Source: CAZYQW01 sp964649825 | Lineage (GTDB): Bacteria; Planctomycetota; B15-G4; JADJEK01 | Direction of reading: 5' to 3' | Assembly: GCA_964649825.1 (NCBI GenBank) | Contig: CAZYQW010000004.1 | Span: 67,220 to 131,219 of the forward strand | DNA length: 64,000 nucleotides | Shown here: positions 34,843 through 42,580 of the stretch, in pieces | Layout: the number at the start of each line of letters is the position of its first letter | How positions within the stretch are numbered: the first letter of the stretch is position 1 | Notes under the pieces: model-generated | Told to the model about the DNA's origin: nothing | Databases searched by the model: none | What the model saw: only the letters and a program-made list of their open reading frames with translations | Position numbers and translations under genes: made by a program

Positions 34843-35499
34843 CTATTGCGCTCGCCGGAACATCACCGTCTGCGCCCCGTGCACGGTCTCCGTCACCGCG
34901 ACCTTCGCCTCGAACCCCGACTCCTTCTCGACGATCAGCTCGGTGTACGAACCGAACTTGATCATTCCCATCCGCTGTCCGCGTTCGACGCGATCTCCCA
35001 CGCTGACCGGGCAGACGATTCGTCGCGCGATCAGCCCCGCGACCTGGCGCACGAGGACGCGCCGTCCGTCGTCGAGCTGGATGCCGATCGCGTTCGCTTC
35101 GTTCTCCTCGATCGACCGCGGATCGCGGGCGTCGAGGAACCGGCCTGGCGTGTACTTGACGAACTCGACCACGCCGGCGCCCGGCGAACGGTTCACGTGC
35201 ACGTCGAACACCGAGAGGAAGATGCCGACGCGGATCCCGCGGCCACGGAGGTAGAGCGGCTCGTCGACCTCGAGCACGTTCACGACGGTGCCGTCGGCCG
35301 GCGACACGAGAGTGCCCTCGTCGCTCGGGGTCGCACGTTCCGGATCGCGAAAGAACGAGAGGGTGAAGACGGCGAGCGCGAACAGGAGGACCGACACCGG
35401 CCAGAGTCCGAAGGCCCAGGTCGCGACGCCGGCCGCGGCGGGAACCACCGCGAAGAGAAGGATCTGGGGAGTTCCGTGGGGAGTGAGGGGAATGCGCAC
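34843..35499 (-). CDS. psd: Phosphatidylserine decarboxylase, short (type II) form
   Basis: A 218-residue protein with an N-terminal membrane segment pair (about residues 10-48) and the decarboxylase domain. FFRDPER, SPADGTVV, FLSVFDVHVNRSP and NEANAIG are conserved. The self-cleavage site appears as KFGSYTEL (Gly183-Ser184), which would generate the pyruvoyl group on the alpha subunit. The enzyme makes phosphatidylethanolamine from phosphatidylserine. The usual partner gene pssA is not adjacent. The start is GTG 35499. Confidence 0.9.
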   Translation of the reverse strand: MRIPLTPHGTPQILLFAVVPAAAGVATWAFGLWPVSVLLFALAVFTLSFFRDPERATPSDEGTLVSPADGTVVNVLEVDEPLYLRGRGIRVGIFLSVFDVHVNRSPGAGVVEFVKYTPGRFLDARDPRSIEENEANAIGIQLDDGRRVLVRQVAGLIARRIVCPVSVGDRVERGQRMGMIKFGSYTELIVEKESGFEAKVAVTETVHGAQTVMFRRAQ

Positions 35500-35613
35500 G
35501 TCGAGGTTTGCCGTTCGAAAGCGTGAAAGTCGAGCCGAGGATGCTAGTTATGCTGAGACCATTCGTCAAACCTCGTCAAATCGGACGCCGCCAACGCGGA
35601 GATCGCTTTCGAA

Positions 35614-36087
35614 ATGGAATCACGCGCCGTCGACCTTGCCGAGCTGGAGGGCTTGCTGGCATCCGCGACCGGTCGTCCGTCGATCGTCCATCACTTCGCG
35701 ACGTGGTGCGATCCGTGCGCGGAGGAGCTCCCGATTCTCGCCCGGCTGCTCGAGGGGTTCGAGGGTGACGTCCCGTTCCGCGTCGCGGTCGCCTGGGACC
35801 TCTTCATGACGCCGGTCCGTCCCGAGGAGGCGGTGCGCGCATGCGCCGGCTTCCTCGAGCGGCTCGGCGGCTCCTTCGACCGGCTGCTCGTCTACACGGG
35901 CGAGCCGGAGGCCCTCTTCGCCAGCCAGGGAATCGTGAACCGGACCGTTCCCTTCACCGACGTTCGCGACGCAAGCGGCGCTTTGGTCGCATCGTTCCCC
36001 GAGCCGATCTTCGAGGAGGCGGAGCAGGAACGGCTGCTCGCCGCGCTGCGTGGAGCGGCCACGGCCGGCGACGGAGGTGCGAGATGA
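35614..36087 (+). CDS. Thioredoxin-fold (TlpA-like) protein
   Basis: A 157-residue protein without a signal peptide. The active-site region reads HHFATWCDPCAEELPILARL, i.e. a WCxxC thioredoxin motif (Cys-Asp-Pro-Cys), followed by the expected helix. The cis-proline loop appears to be in NRTVPFTDV, and the end is GALVASFPEPIFEEAEQERLLAAL. It is probably cytoplasmic and could reduce disulfides or support a reductase. The stop codon overlaps the start of the PTPS-like gene (ATGA), so it heads a three-gene operon. Confidence 0.8.
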   Translation: MESRAVDLAELEGLLASATGRPSIVHHFATWCDPCAEELPILARLLEGFEGDVPFRVAVAWDLFMTPVRPEEAVRACAGFLERLGGSFDRLLVYTGEPEALFASQGIVNRTVPFTDVRDASGALVASFPEPIFEEAEQERLLAALRGAATAGDGGAR

Positions 36088-36596
36088 GCGTGTCGCGGAG
36101 CGAACGAACGGAACGGAGCGAGGCGCGCGTCGAGCCGCAGCACCGTCCGTTGACCGCGGCCGGCCCCGTCTTCGTGACGCGCAGCGCGACGTTCTCGGCG
36201 AGCCATCGACTCTTCAACCCGACGTACTCGGACGAGGAGAACGACCGGATCTTCGGGATCTGCAACAACCGGAACGGCCACGGACACAACTATCGGATCG
36301 AGGTCACCGTGAGGGGCGAGGTCGACTCCGGGACCGGGATGGTGGTCAACCTGCGCGACCTGAAGCGCGTGATCGAGGAGTGCATCCTCGAGGAGTGCGA
36401 CCACCGTCATCTCAACCTCGACGTGCCGTGGCTCGACGGCGTCATTCCGACCGCCGAGAACCTGGCCGTCCAGTTCTGGCGCCGGCTCGAGCCGCACGTC
36501 GCGCCGGCGCGGCTCTTCCGGCTGCGGCTCTCCGAGTCGGAGGACAACGTGGCCGAGTACTTCGGACCGGACGGTGCTGCATCCGAAGATCGGTGA
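36084..36596 (+). CDS. 6-pyruvoyl-tetrahydropterin synthase / QueD family protein
   Basis: A 170-residue protein with the T-fold of PTPS/QueD. The zinc-binding histidines are His41 (SASHRLF) and His66/His68, and the catalytic Cys60 lies in FGICNNRNGHGHNY, a motif closer to eukaryotic PTPS than to the short CxxxHGH of E. coli QueD. EECDHRHLNLD and SESEDN complete the site. The reaction removes triphosphate from 7,8-dihydroneopterin triphosphate, leading to tetrahydropterin or (for QueD) preQ0. The first 27 residues are an Arg/Glu-rich tail of unknown use. No other queuosine or pterin gene is adjacent. It overlaps its upstream gene by ATGA. Confidence 0.88.
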   Translation: MSVSRSERTERSEARVEPQHRPLTAAGPVFVTRSATFSASHRLFNPTYSDEENDRIFGICNNRNGHGHNYRIEVTVRGEVDSGTGMVVNLRDLKRVIEECILEECDHRHLNLDVPWLDGVIPTAENLAVQFWRRLEPHVAPARLFRLRLSESEDNVAEYFGPDGAASEDR

Positions 36597-36639
36597 CCCT
36601 CGGCCGGGACCGGCGACTTCGGGCCGGAGATCGGATCGC

Positions 36640-37368
36640 GTGGCGGAGGAATCGGCACTGAACGCGGAACTGCCGCACCACGCGTTGCCGCTCGAGCCGG
36701 CGGCCCGTCCCTGCTCGTACCTGCCGGGTCGCGTCGCGGTCGACGAGGCGTGGCTCGCGCCGGCGCTTCTGGTGGGTCTCTATCGCGACCTGATGGATCG
36801 GAACTACCGGCGCTCCGGCCACGTCGTCTATCGGCCGCGCTGCCCCGACTGCCGGCTCTGCCGGCAGATCCGCGTCCCGATCGATACGTTCCGCGCCAGC
36901 CGTTCTCAACGGCGTTGCCAGCGGAGGAACGCGGATCTCCGAGCTCTCGTCCAGCGGCCGGTCCTGACCGAGCAGAAGGTGGGCCTCTACGCTCGCTACC
37001 TCGCGCACCAGCACCGGTCGGGCGAGCAGGCGTCGGACGCGGCGTCGCTGCGGGACTTCCTCTACCGTTCCTGCGTCGACACGATCGAGGTGGAGTACCG
37101 CGATTCCGACGATCGACTCCTCGCCGTGTCGCTGGTCGACGTCGACGGCGACGCGCTCTCGAGCGTCTACCACTACTTCGACCCCGACCACCGCGATCGG
37201 AGCCTCGGCACTTTCTCCGCCCTCGCCGAAATCGAGGCCGGCCGCGCACACGGGCTGTCGTACTACTACCTCGGCTACTGGATCCAAGGTTGCCGGACCA
37301 TGGAGTACAAAGCCCGGTTCCGACCGCACGAGGTGCTGGTCGATGGCGAATGGAGACGCGTGGGCTGA
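36640..37368 (+). CDS. bpt: Arginyltransferase-type protein (Bpt/Ate1 family)
   Basis: A 242-residue protein with the family's N-terminal Cys set: CSYLPG (Cys25) and RCPDCRLCRQIRVP (Cys68, 71, 74). The C-terminal acyltransferase fold shows LLAVSLVDVDGDALSSVYHYFDPDHRDRSLGTFSALAEIE and YYYLGYWIQGCRTMEYKARFRPHE. These enzymes add Leu (Bpt) or Arg (Ate1) from tRNA to N-terminal acidic residues, marking proteins for degradation by ClpAP or related proteases. GTG 36640 is chosen because its N-terminus has the usual length; GTG 36574 would overlap the upstream gene by 23 bases. It is in the thioredoxin-like/PTPS operon. Confidence 0.85.
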   Translation: MAEESALNAELPHHALPLEPAARPCSYLPGRVAVDEAWLAPALLVGLYRDLMDRNYRRSGHVVYRPRCPDCRLCRQIRVPIDTFRASRSQRRCQRRNADLRALVQRPVLTEQKVGLYARYLAHQHRSGEQASDAASLRDFLYRSCVDTIEVEYRDSDDRLLAVSLVDVDGDALSSVYHYFDPDHRDRSLGTFSALAEIEAGRAHGLSYYYLGYWIQGCRTMEYKARFRPHEVLVDGEWRRVG

Positions 37369-37479
37369 CACTGAGGCCCTTCGAGAAGCCCTTCGGACGA
37401 ATGTCGAGGCAACGCGACTCATCAACCGGCGTGCTCCATGCCGATGCATCCCTTCGGGTCCTGGTCCGGAAGGATGCAT

Positions 37480-37989
37480 ATGAGACTGTGGTGGGATTTT
37501 CTACGGATCTCTGCTTTCGTCGCACTCGCGGCATGGTTCGCCACGGCGTTCCGTCCGGGGGCCGCGAAACCGCCGGCCGATCCGCGCGACGAACGAGCCC
37601 GTTGCGACATCCTCAGGATGATCGATGCGATCGAGCGTTGCCGCGAGGACATCGGCACCGAAGGACTGCGTCACGGTGCGCTCGCCACGGCGCGCGCGCT
37701 GATGGGGCCCGGCACCGTGCCGCGGGGCCCCCTCGATCCATCGAGCGCGAGCGACCTCGCCGACTTGCTGTGCCGGAACCGCCTTGGTCTGAGCAACTGG
37801 CACGGCCCGTACCTCGAGGCGATTCCGGAGGATCCCTGGGGCGGCGCGTACGTGATCACCTGGTCCGGGATGCGCTCGCGCCAGGACAACGTCTGGATCG
37901 TGTCGGCGGGGCCGAACGGCAAGCTCGATACGAAGGCGGCGGACACGCGGGCGCAGAACGACGACGTCGCGTTCGTGGTCTTCTGGTAG
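37480..37989 (+). CDS. GspG-like protein lacking a prepilin signal
   Basis: A 169-residue protein with an N-terminal hydrophobic segment (about residues 7-23) and a C-terminal half typical of the type II secretion major pseudopilin GspG: WHGPYLEAIPEDPWGGAYVI, WIVSAGPNGKLDT and QNDDVAF. The N-terminus has no prepilin peptidase site (no Gly-Phe-T-L-x-E). The anchor may therefore be uncleaved. No other secretion genes are adjacent, apart from an exported protein with secretin-N-like segments downstream. ATG 37480 follows CCGGAAGG by about 8 bases. Confidence 0.7.
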   Translation: MRLWWDFLRISAFVALAAWFATAFRPGAAKPPADPRDERARCDILRMIDAIERCREDIGTEGLRHGALATARALMGPGTVPRGPLDPSSASDLADLLCRNRLGLSNWHGPYLEAIPEDPWGGAYVITWSGMRSRQDNVWIVSAGPNGKLDTKAADTRAQNDDVAFVVFW

Positions 37990-38010
37990 CAAGCCGACCC
38001 GACGCACGAG

Positions 38011-39786
38011 TCACGGCGACTTGACGGCGCCGAGGACCACGGGGTCCGTTCCGCCGCCGGGGAGCTGGATCGAGCCGATCGCCGTCGCGCCGCCGGGAGC
38101 GAGCGTCACCCGGCCCTCCATGACGGAGGAGAGGAACGTCGGTTGGTGCAGGACCCCGAAGTCGTTGGTCCGCGCGTTGTACGGGCTCTTGCCGTCGCGG
38201 CGGAGGTGAGCGATCACCCGCGCGTCGATCGAGACCTGACCGGTGAAGAACGGCGAGACGCGCACGTGCGCGGCGATTCCATCGATCGCGTCGCGTACCT
38301 GCGGTTTGAACGTCGACATGTTGTTGGCGACGTCGATGTCGTAGTCGAGCACGTACGTCTCCTGCGTGCCGCAGACCGCGAAGGCGTCTCCGACCGCGGC
38401 AGAGAGGCCGAGCAGCAGCCGCTCGTTCTTGGTCGGCGCCGTCCCTTGAGTGATCGTCACCGCGCCGAACACGGGATGCTCCGAGTCCTGGTCCCGAAAC
38501 ATCCGGACGACGTGCTCGACGACCGCGGCCGGTCCCGCCACCACGAGCTGGTTTGCGATGACGTCGATGTGGACGTCCTCGCCGAGGTCTTGGTTCATGG
38601 TCGACGCGACGGCCTGCTGCATCGCGTCACGTTCGGCGCTCCCGAACGCGCTGATCGCGAGGTAGGGAGGGACGCGATCGTCGTCGTCCCCGTAGATGTC
38701 GATCTCCAGGGCGCGCTGCCCGAACCTCTCGACGCTCACGCCGGCCGAGAAGTCGCCGCGGACGTCGTACAGGACGAGCTGCCGTTCGCCGGACTGGAAC
38801 GGCGCGACGGCGGGCGGGATCTCTTCCAGGGTCAACGCCAGGAGCACGCCGGGTGCGTCCACGAGACCACTTGGCGCGGAGGCGGAGAGGATCGCGGTGG
38901 ATCCCGCTTCCAGCCGTGCGCTGCCTGCGATGGTCGCGAAGGAGACGCGGGGCGACTGGACCGTGCCGCCTCCGGGCAGGCTCTCCGCCCCTCGTTCGGA
39001 CACCACGCGGTGCCTCGCTTCGATCAGGATCTCCTCGGGCGGTCCGTCTTGCCACGAGTGACGCACGGCGAACGTGACGAGGGCTCGTCCACGCGAGTCT
39101 CGATCGGCCCGGACCCTGAGCGCGGTGCCGATCTCGTACACGTCGTTCGACGGGTCGTGGCACGCTGCCGCCTGCGCGATCTCGACGTGGAGATCGCGCA
39201 GGAACGGGACCGTCTCGATCGAGTGGCGCATGGCCGGGACGCCCGACTCGAGGGAGAGTTGGAACGACTCGGCGAGTCGCAGCGTTCCCTCGCGCTGCAG
39301 GGCGCCGACTCGATCGCCGTCGCCCCGGCCCAGGATGCCGGTCGGGATCTGGCCTTCGCCCGGGCCCACGACGCGATAGACGTCGGCCCGGAGCCGGATG
39401 CGCTGGCTCGTCACGGCGCGGAGGTAGTCCAGGTATCTCCTCACTTCACCATGGACCTCGAGGGGCGCGGTCACCTGGAGGACCTGCCCGCGGTCCGGGC
39501 CGTGGATCTCGAGGGATCTGCCCGCGTATTCCCACTGGTCGGGCGCGATCGTGTTCGCCAGCAGGTCGACGATCGAATCCGCGGAGAGACCGTCGGCGTC
39601 CTCGCCGACGTCCGCGCCGTCCTCCCCCCAGGTCGATCGAATCGGCGTCACGCGAAGCGCCGGCGGGGACGGCTGTTCGTTCACCGCGACCGCGGCGAGC
39701 GGATACGAGCGGGTGACGAGGTCGGCGCTTTTCGGTTCGACCGCGTCGGCGAGCGTGAAGCAGAGGCAGAGTATCGGCGCGAGCAT
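38011..39786 (-). CDS. Exported protein with secretin N-domain-like segments
   Basis: A 591-residue protein. ATG 39786 has a perfect GGAGGAAA ribosome-binding site and starts a signal peptide of about 16 residues. Residues about 60-140 (DLLANTIAPDQWEYAGRSLEIHG...LQVTAPLEVHGEVRRYLDYLRAV) match the N0/N1 region of planctomycete secretin-like proteins, and a related piece recurs at about 380-430 (VHIDVIANQLVVAGPAAVVEHVVRMF). There is no secretin pore domain. It may be a periplasmic scaffold related to, but distinct from, type II secretion. The neighbouring converging gene is GspG-like. Function is unknown. Confidence 0.65.
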   Translation of the reverse strand: MLAPILCLCFTLADAVEPKSADLVTRSYPLAAVAVNEQPSPPALRVTPIRSTWGEDGADVGEDADGLSADSIVDLLANTIAPDQWEYAGRSLEIHGPDRGQVLQVTAPLEVHGEVRRYLDYLRAVTSQRIRLRADVYRVVGPGEGQIPTGILGRGDGDRVGALQREGTLRLAESFQLSLESGVPAMRHSIETVPFLRDLHVEIAQAAACHDPSNDVYEIGTALRVRADRDSRGRALVTFAVRHSWQDGPPEEILIEARHRVVSERGAESLPGGGTVQSPRVSFATIAGSARLEAGSTAILSASAPSGLVDAPGVLLALTLEEIPPAVAPFQSGERQLVLYDVRGDFSAGVSVERFGQRALEIDIYGDDDDRVPPYLAISAFGSAERDAMQQAVASTMNQDLGEDVHIDVIANQLVVAGPAAVVEHVVRMFRDQDSEHPVFGAVTITQGTAPTKNERLLLGLSAAVGDAFAVCGTQETYVLDYDIDVANNMSTFKPQVRDAIDGIAAHVRVSPFFTGQVSIDARVIAHLRRDGKSPYNARTNDFGVLHQPTFLSSVMEGRVTLAPGGATAIGSIQLPGGGTDPVVLGAVKSP

Positions 39787-39821
39787 CAAGTTTCCTCCGA
39801 TGCTGAACGGGTGGATTCGGG

Positions 39822-41648
39822 TTAGAGGCGAGGGAATGCGTTCGAGAGGAGCTGGCTCAACCGACGTTCCTCCCATGCGTGAGGTGGGGAGCCGTCGTGG
39901 CGCCAGCGATCGGCGACGACGACCGCGCGTCGAAGCAGCGTCTCCGCCACCAGGCTTCGTACCGACACGAGACGGTTCGCGTCCGCCGTCGACGCGCCGG
40001 CGCGGGCGCAGGCGCAGAGCAGCCGCGCTGCCGCCGTCTCGTCCTCCGCGGCGATCGCGACCACGTAGCGCAGCGCGAACACTCCGTCGAGGAGACCCGC
40101 GCCGGCGAGCAAGCACGCCGCCTCCGCCCGGCGGGTCGGGCGCCCGCGCAGGTCCTCGAGCAGGGCGACGAGGAACGGCTTCATCGCCGCCGGCGCGGGC
40201 GCGAGCGCCGCGATCAATCGATCACCGGCCGGGCCGCGTCCCGCGTCCCGCGCCGTATCGATGCCGGCGGGATCGGCGCGCAGGATGCGCCGGATCGTCT
40301 CGTCGATGCGCGAGCGGAGGAGCCGGTCTCCGCCGATCGTCGCCTCGTCGAACGCGAGCAGCGCGTTCAGCGCGGCCGGTCCCCCGATGCGGACGACTCC
40401 GTCGAGCGCCGCCTGCCGAGTCGCCGTCGGTCCGACGAGGGCGGCCAGCGGGCCCAAGGCGCGAACACCGAGCGTCACGGCTCGAGGGACCGCCGCGCAG
40501 ACGACGTCGGGCTTGCGCGTCGGATCGAGCAGCCAGAGCACCTGCCGATCGGACGGCGCGTTGCGCCGCACGAGCGCGGCGCCCGACGCGGGGTGGCCGG
40601 CCGCCGCAAGCCGCAGCAGCTCGCCGACGCCGTCGGTCCCCATCGACAGGAGCGCGTTCACGATCGTGCCGTCGTCGTCGCCGTCGATCACGATCGACTC
40701 GGCGAGGACGCGGGCGGCTCGCACGCCGCCGTGGCACGCGAGGGCGTCGATCGCGGCGGCCCGGAGATCGGGCCGCTCCAGCCCCCGCGCGAGCCAAGAG
40801 AACGACTGGGAATCGCCGAGAGCTCCCAGCGCCACGAGCGCGGACGGCGCCGTCTCCTTGCGCATCGCGGCGCGGCGCAGAGCGGGGAGCGCCTGGTCGA
40901 GGGCGAGCTCGGACGCGGCGCGGATCGAACGGTTGGCGATCACGGGGTCCTCGTCGGAGATCCCGGAGATGACCATCTCGTCGACGGGCCAACTCTCGTG
41001 GCGCAGCTCCGCGGTCTGACGGGCGAAGGTCCGGCGGAAGTCGTCGGACTCCGCCGCCTGGCCGAGCGCGCGACGGACGATGCCGCGCGCCGCCGCGAGG
41101 CGTGCCGGGACGATCAGGTCGGCCAGGTCGCGAGCCGTCGGGCGCGGACGGAGCTCCGCGTCCCCCGGATCGGGCTCGGCCGGCGGGATCTCGAGCGCCG
41201 CCGCCGCTCTCGTCGCCGCGTTCGATCGACGCGGCTCGGCGCCGCGGGAGCGCTCGCGCGATTCGGTCGTGAGGAGGGCCACGCCCATGAGCAAGGCGGC
41301 CGCGGCCGCCGCGGCCGCCGCGGCCGCCGCGCCGAATCGCGGCCGCCCGGTGGAGGCGGCCCGCGCCGGCGCCACGTCGGCGCGAGGCTCGGGCGCTCGT
41401 GCCGACTCGATCCGTTCGAGGACGCCGCTCACGATCCGACCCTCGAATCGATGGTCCGGCTCGATGCCGGACGAGAGATGGAGGAGCTCCTCGATATGGA
41501 GGTGGAAGCGGACCGCGCGCTCGCACGCCGAGCATTGCTCGGCGTGGGACTCGAACTCGAGCCGCGCCTCGACCGGCAGCTCGCCGTCGAGGTAGAGGAT
41601 CAGGTCCCGGCGACGCCGGCGGCATCCGTTCTGGCGCGCCCCGATCAC
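39822..41648 (-). CDS. Zinc-finger anti-sigma candidate with transmembrane segment and HEAT repeats
   Basis: A 608-residue protein. The N-terminus is an anti-sigma zinc finger (zf-HC2/ZAS): Cys9 then HAEQCSAC (His35, Cys39, Cys42) with the YLDGELP start helix. A transmembrane segment follows at about 105-127; it contains an uninterrupted run of 12 Ala. The rest (about 160-600) is a periplasmic HEAT-like repeat array (VISGISDEDPVIANRSIRAASELALDQALPAL and many more). Its ATG overlaps the sigma gene stop (ATGA). By analogy the ZAS domain would hold the sigma factor, and the extracytoplasmic HEAT solenoid would be the sensor. Confidence 0.85.
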   Translation of the reverse strand: MIGARQNGCRRRRRDLILYLDGELPVEARLEFESHAEQCSACERAVRFHLHIEELLHLSSGIEPDHRFEGRIVSGVLERIESARAPEPRADVAPARAASTGRPRFGAAAAAAAAAAAALLMGVALLTTESRERSRGAEPRRSNAATRAAAALEIPPAEPDPGDAELRPRPTARDLADLIVPARLAAARGIVRRALGQAAESDDFRRTFARQTAELRHESWPVDEMVISGISDEDPVIANRSIRAASELALDQALPALRRAAMRKETAPSALVALGALGDSQSFSWLARGLERPDLRAAAIDALACHGGVRAARVLAESIVIDGDDDGTIVNALLSMGTDGVGELLRLAAAGHPASGAALVRRNAPSDRQVLWLLDPTRKPDVVCAAVPRAVTLGVRALGPLAALVGPTATRQAALDGVVRIGGPAALNALLAFDEATIGGDRLLRSRIDETIRRILRADPAGIDTARDAGRGPAGDRLIAALAPAPAAMKPFLVALLEDLRGRPTRRAEAACLLAGAGLLDGVFALRYVVAIAAEDETAAARLLCACARAGASTADANRLVSVRSLVAETLLRRAVVVADRWRHDGSPPHAWEERRLSQLLSNAFPRL

Positions 41649-42223
41649 GGCTCCCCTCCCCGGCGCCGGTCGGCGCGCTCGAAACGGCGGCGGAGAGACT
41701 GTCGCGCCAGCGAAAGGTACACGCGCGCGGCGGGGACGGTCGTGCCGAGCGCCCCGGCGACCTCCTCGTACGGAAGTCCTTCGTAGATCTTGAGGAGGAG
41801 CGCCGCCCGCTGCCGCGGTGGAAGCTGATCGAGCGCCTCGTTCAGGACTCGGACCTCGTCCTGCGCGGCGACCCGGCGGAACGGCCCGGGGCGTCCGCTG
41901 CTCGCGCTGACCTCGGTCACCGGCTCGGGCGAGGCGAGCGGACCGCGGCGCCTGCGTCGCCGGAGCTGATCCTGCGCCTGGTTCAGGACGATATGGAGCA
42001 GCCAGGTCTTGAACGACGAATCGGCGCGGAACCGCGCGAGGTTGGCGAACGCCTTGGCGAACGCGTCCTGGACGGCGTCCTCGGCGTCCTCGCGGTTTCC
42101 CAGCAAACGGGTCGCAAGGCGCGCGGCCGAGCGGGCGTGCCGTCGAACCAGCTCGGCAAACGCGACCACGTCGCCGTACTGGCTCTGCCGGACGAGCGGG
42201 CCGTCGTCATCGACTCGAGGCAT
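41645..42223 (-). CDS. ECF-type RNA polymerase sigma factor
   Basis: A 192-residue protein. Region 2 spans about residues 10-85 (DVVAFAELVRRHARSAARLATRLLGNREDAEDAVQDAFAKAF...FKTWLLHIVLNQAQDQLRRRR) and region 4 about 125-180 (LNEALDQLPPRQRAALLLKIYEGLPYEEVAGALGTTVPAARVYLSLARQSLRRRF). The sequence is close to classical RpoE-like factors. It is coupled by ATGA overlap to the ZAS/HEAT protein gene. ATG 42223 is preferred to GTG 42250; neither has a clear ribosome-binding site. A tandem 15-base repeat lies about 60 bases upstream. Confidence 0.92.
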   Translation of the reverse strand: MPRVDDDGPLVRQSQYGDVVAFAELVRRHARSAARLATRLLGNREDAEDAVQDAFAKAFANLARFRADSSFKTWLLHIVLNQAQDQLRRRRRRGPLASPEPVTEVSASSGRPGPFRRVAAQDEVRVLNEALDQLPPRQRAALLLKIYEGLPYEEVAGALGTTVPAARVYLSLARQSLRRRFERADRRRGGEP

Positions 42224-42580
42224 CGAGGTGGGCTTCGTTCGGTGTTCCACGCAACAGCAGACGCTCGGTCCTCCCGCGTGTTAATGATCCGCGGCGTAAT
42301 GATCCGCGCCGACCGATCGGCCGGAGGGCGACTCGGGCGCGAGTCTGGAGCCCAAGCTCGGCCCGAGCGCTCGCCGTGAACTCGTTAGCCGTTGAGCATA
42401 GGAAGGTTACACCGTCCTCGGCGGTTTTCACCGGTTCCTTGGCCCTCGATTCCGAGACGATTCCACCGCCCCGGGAGCCATGAAGCGGGCCGGCACGGGA
42501 CGCTAACTCGTTGCGGCTGTCCTCGCGGCGAATGCTGCGTTTCTATCCGAGCTCGAACAATGCGCCCAGGAACCTCGAAT
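42224..42580. other. Intergenic region with a 15-base tandem repeat
   Basis: About 350 bases with no supported gene, upstream of the ECF operon and downstream of the NNHFDTDG gene. It holds the unit TAATGATCCGCGGCG / TAATGATCCGCGCCG twice in direct tandem (42282-42311, 14 of 15 bases identical), a possible site for a regulator or the sigma factor. Otherwise nothing is recognised. Confidence 0.55.
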
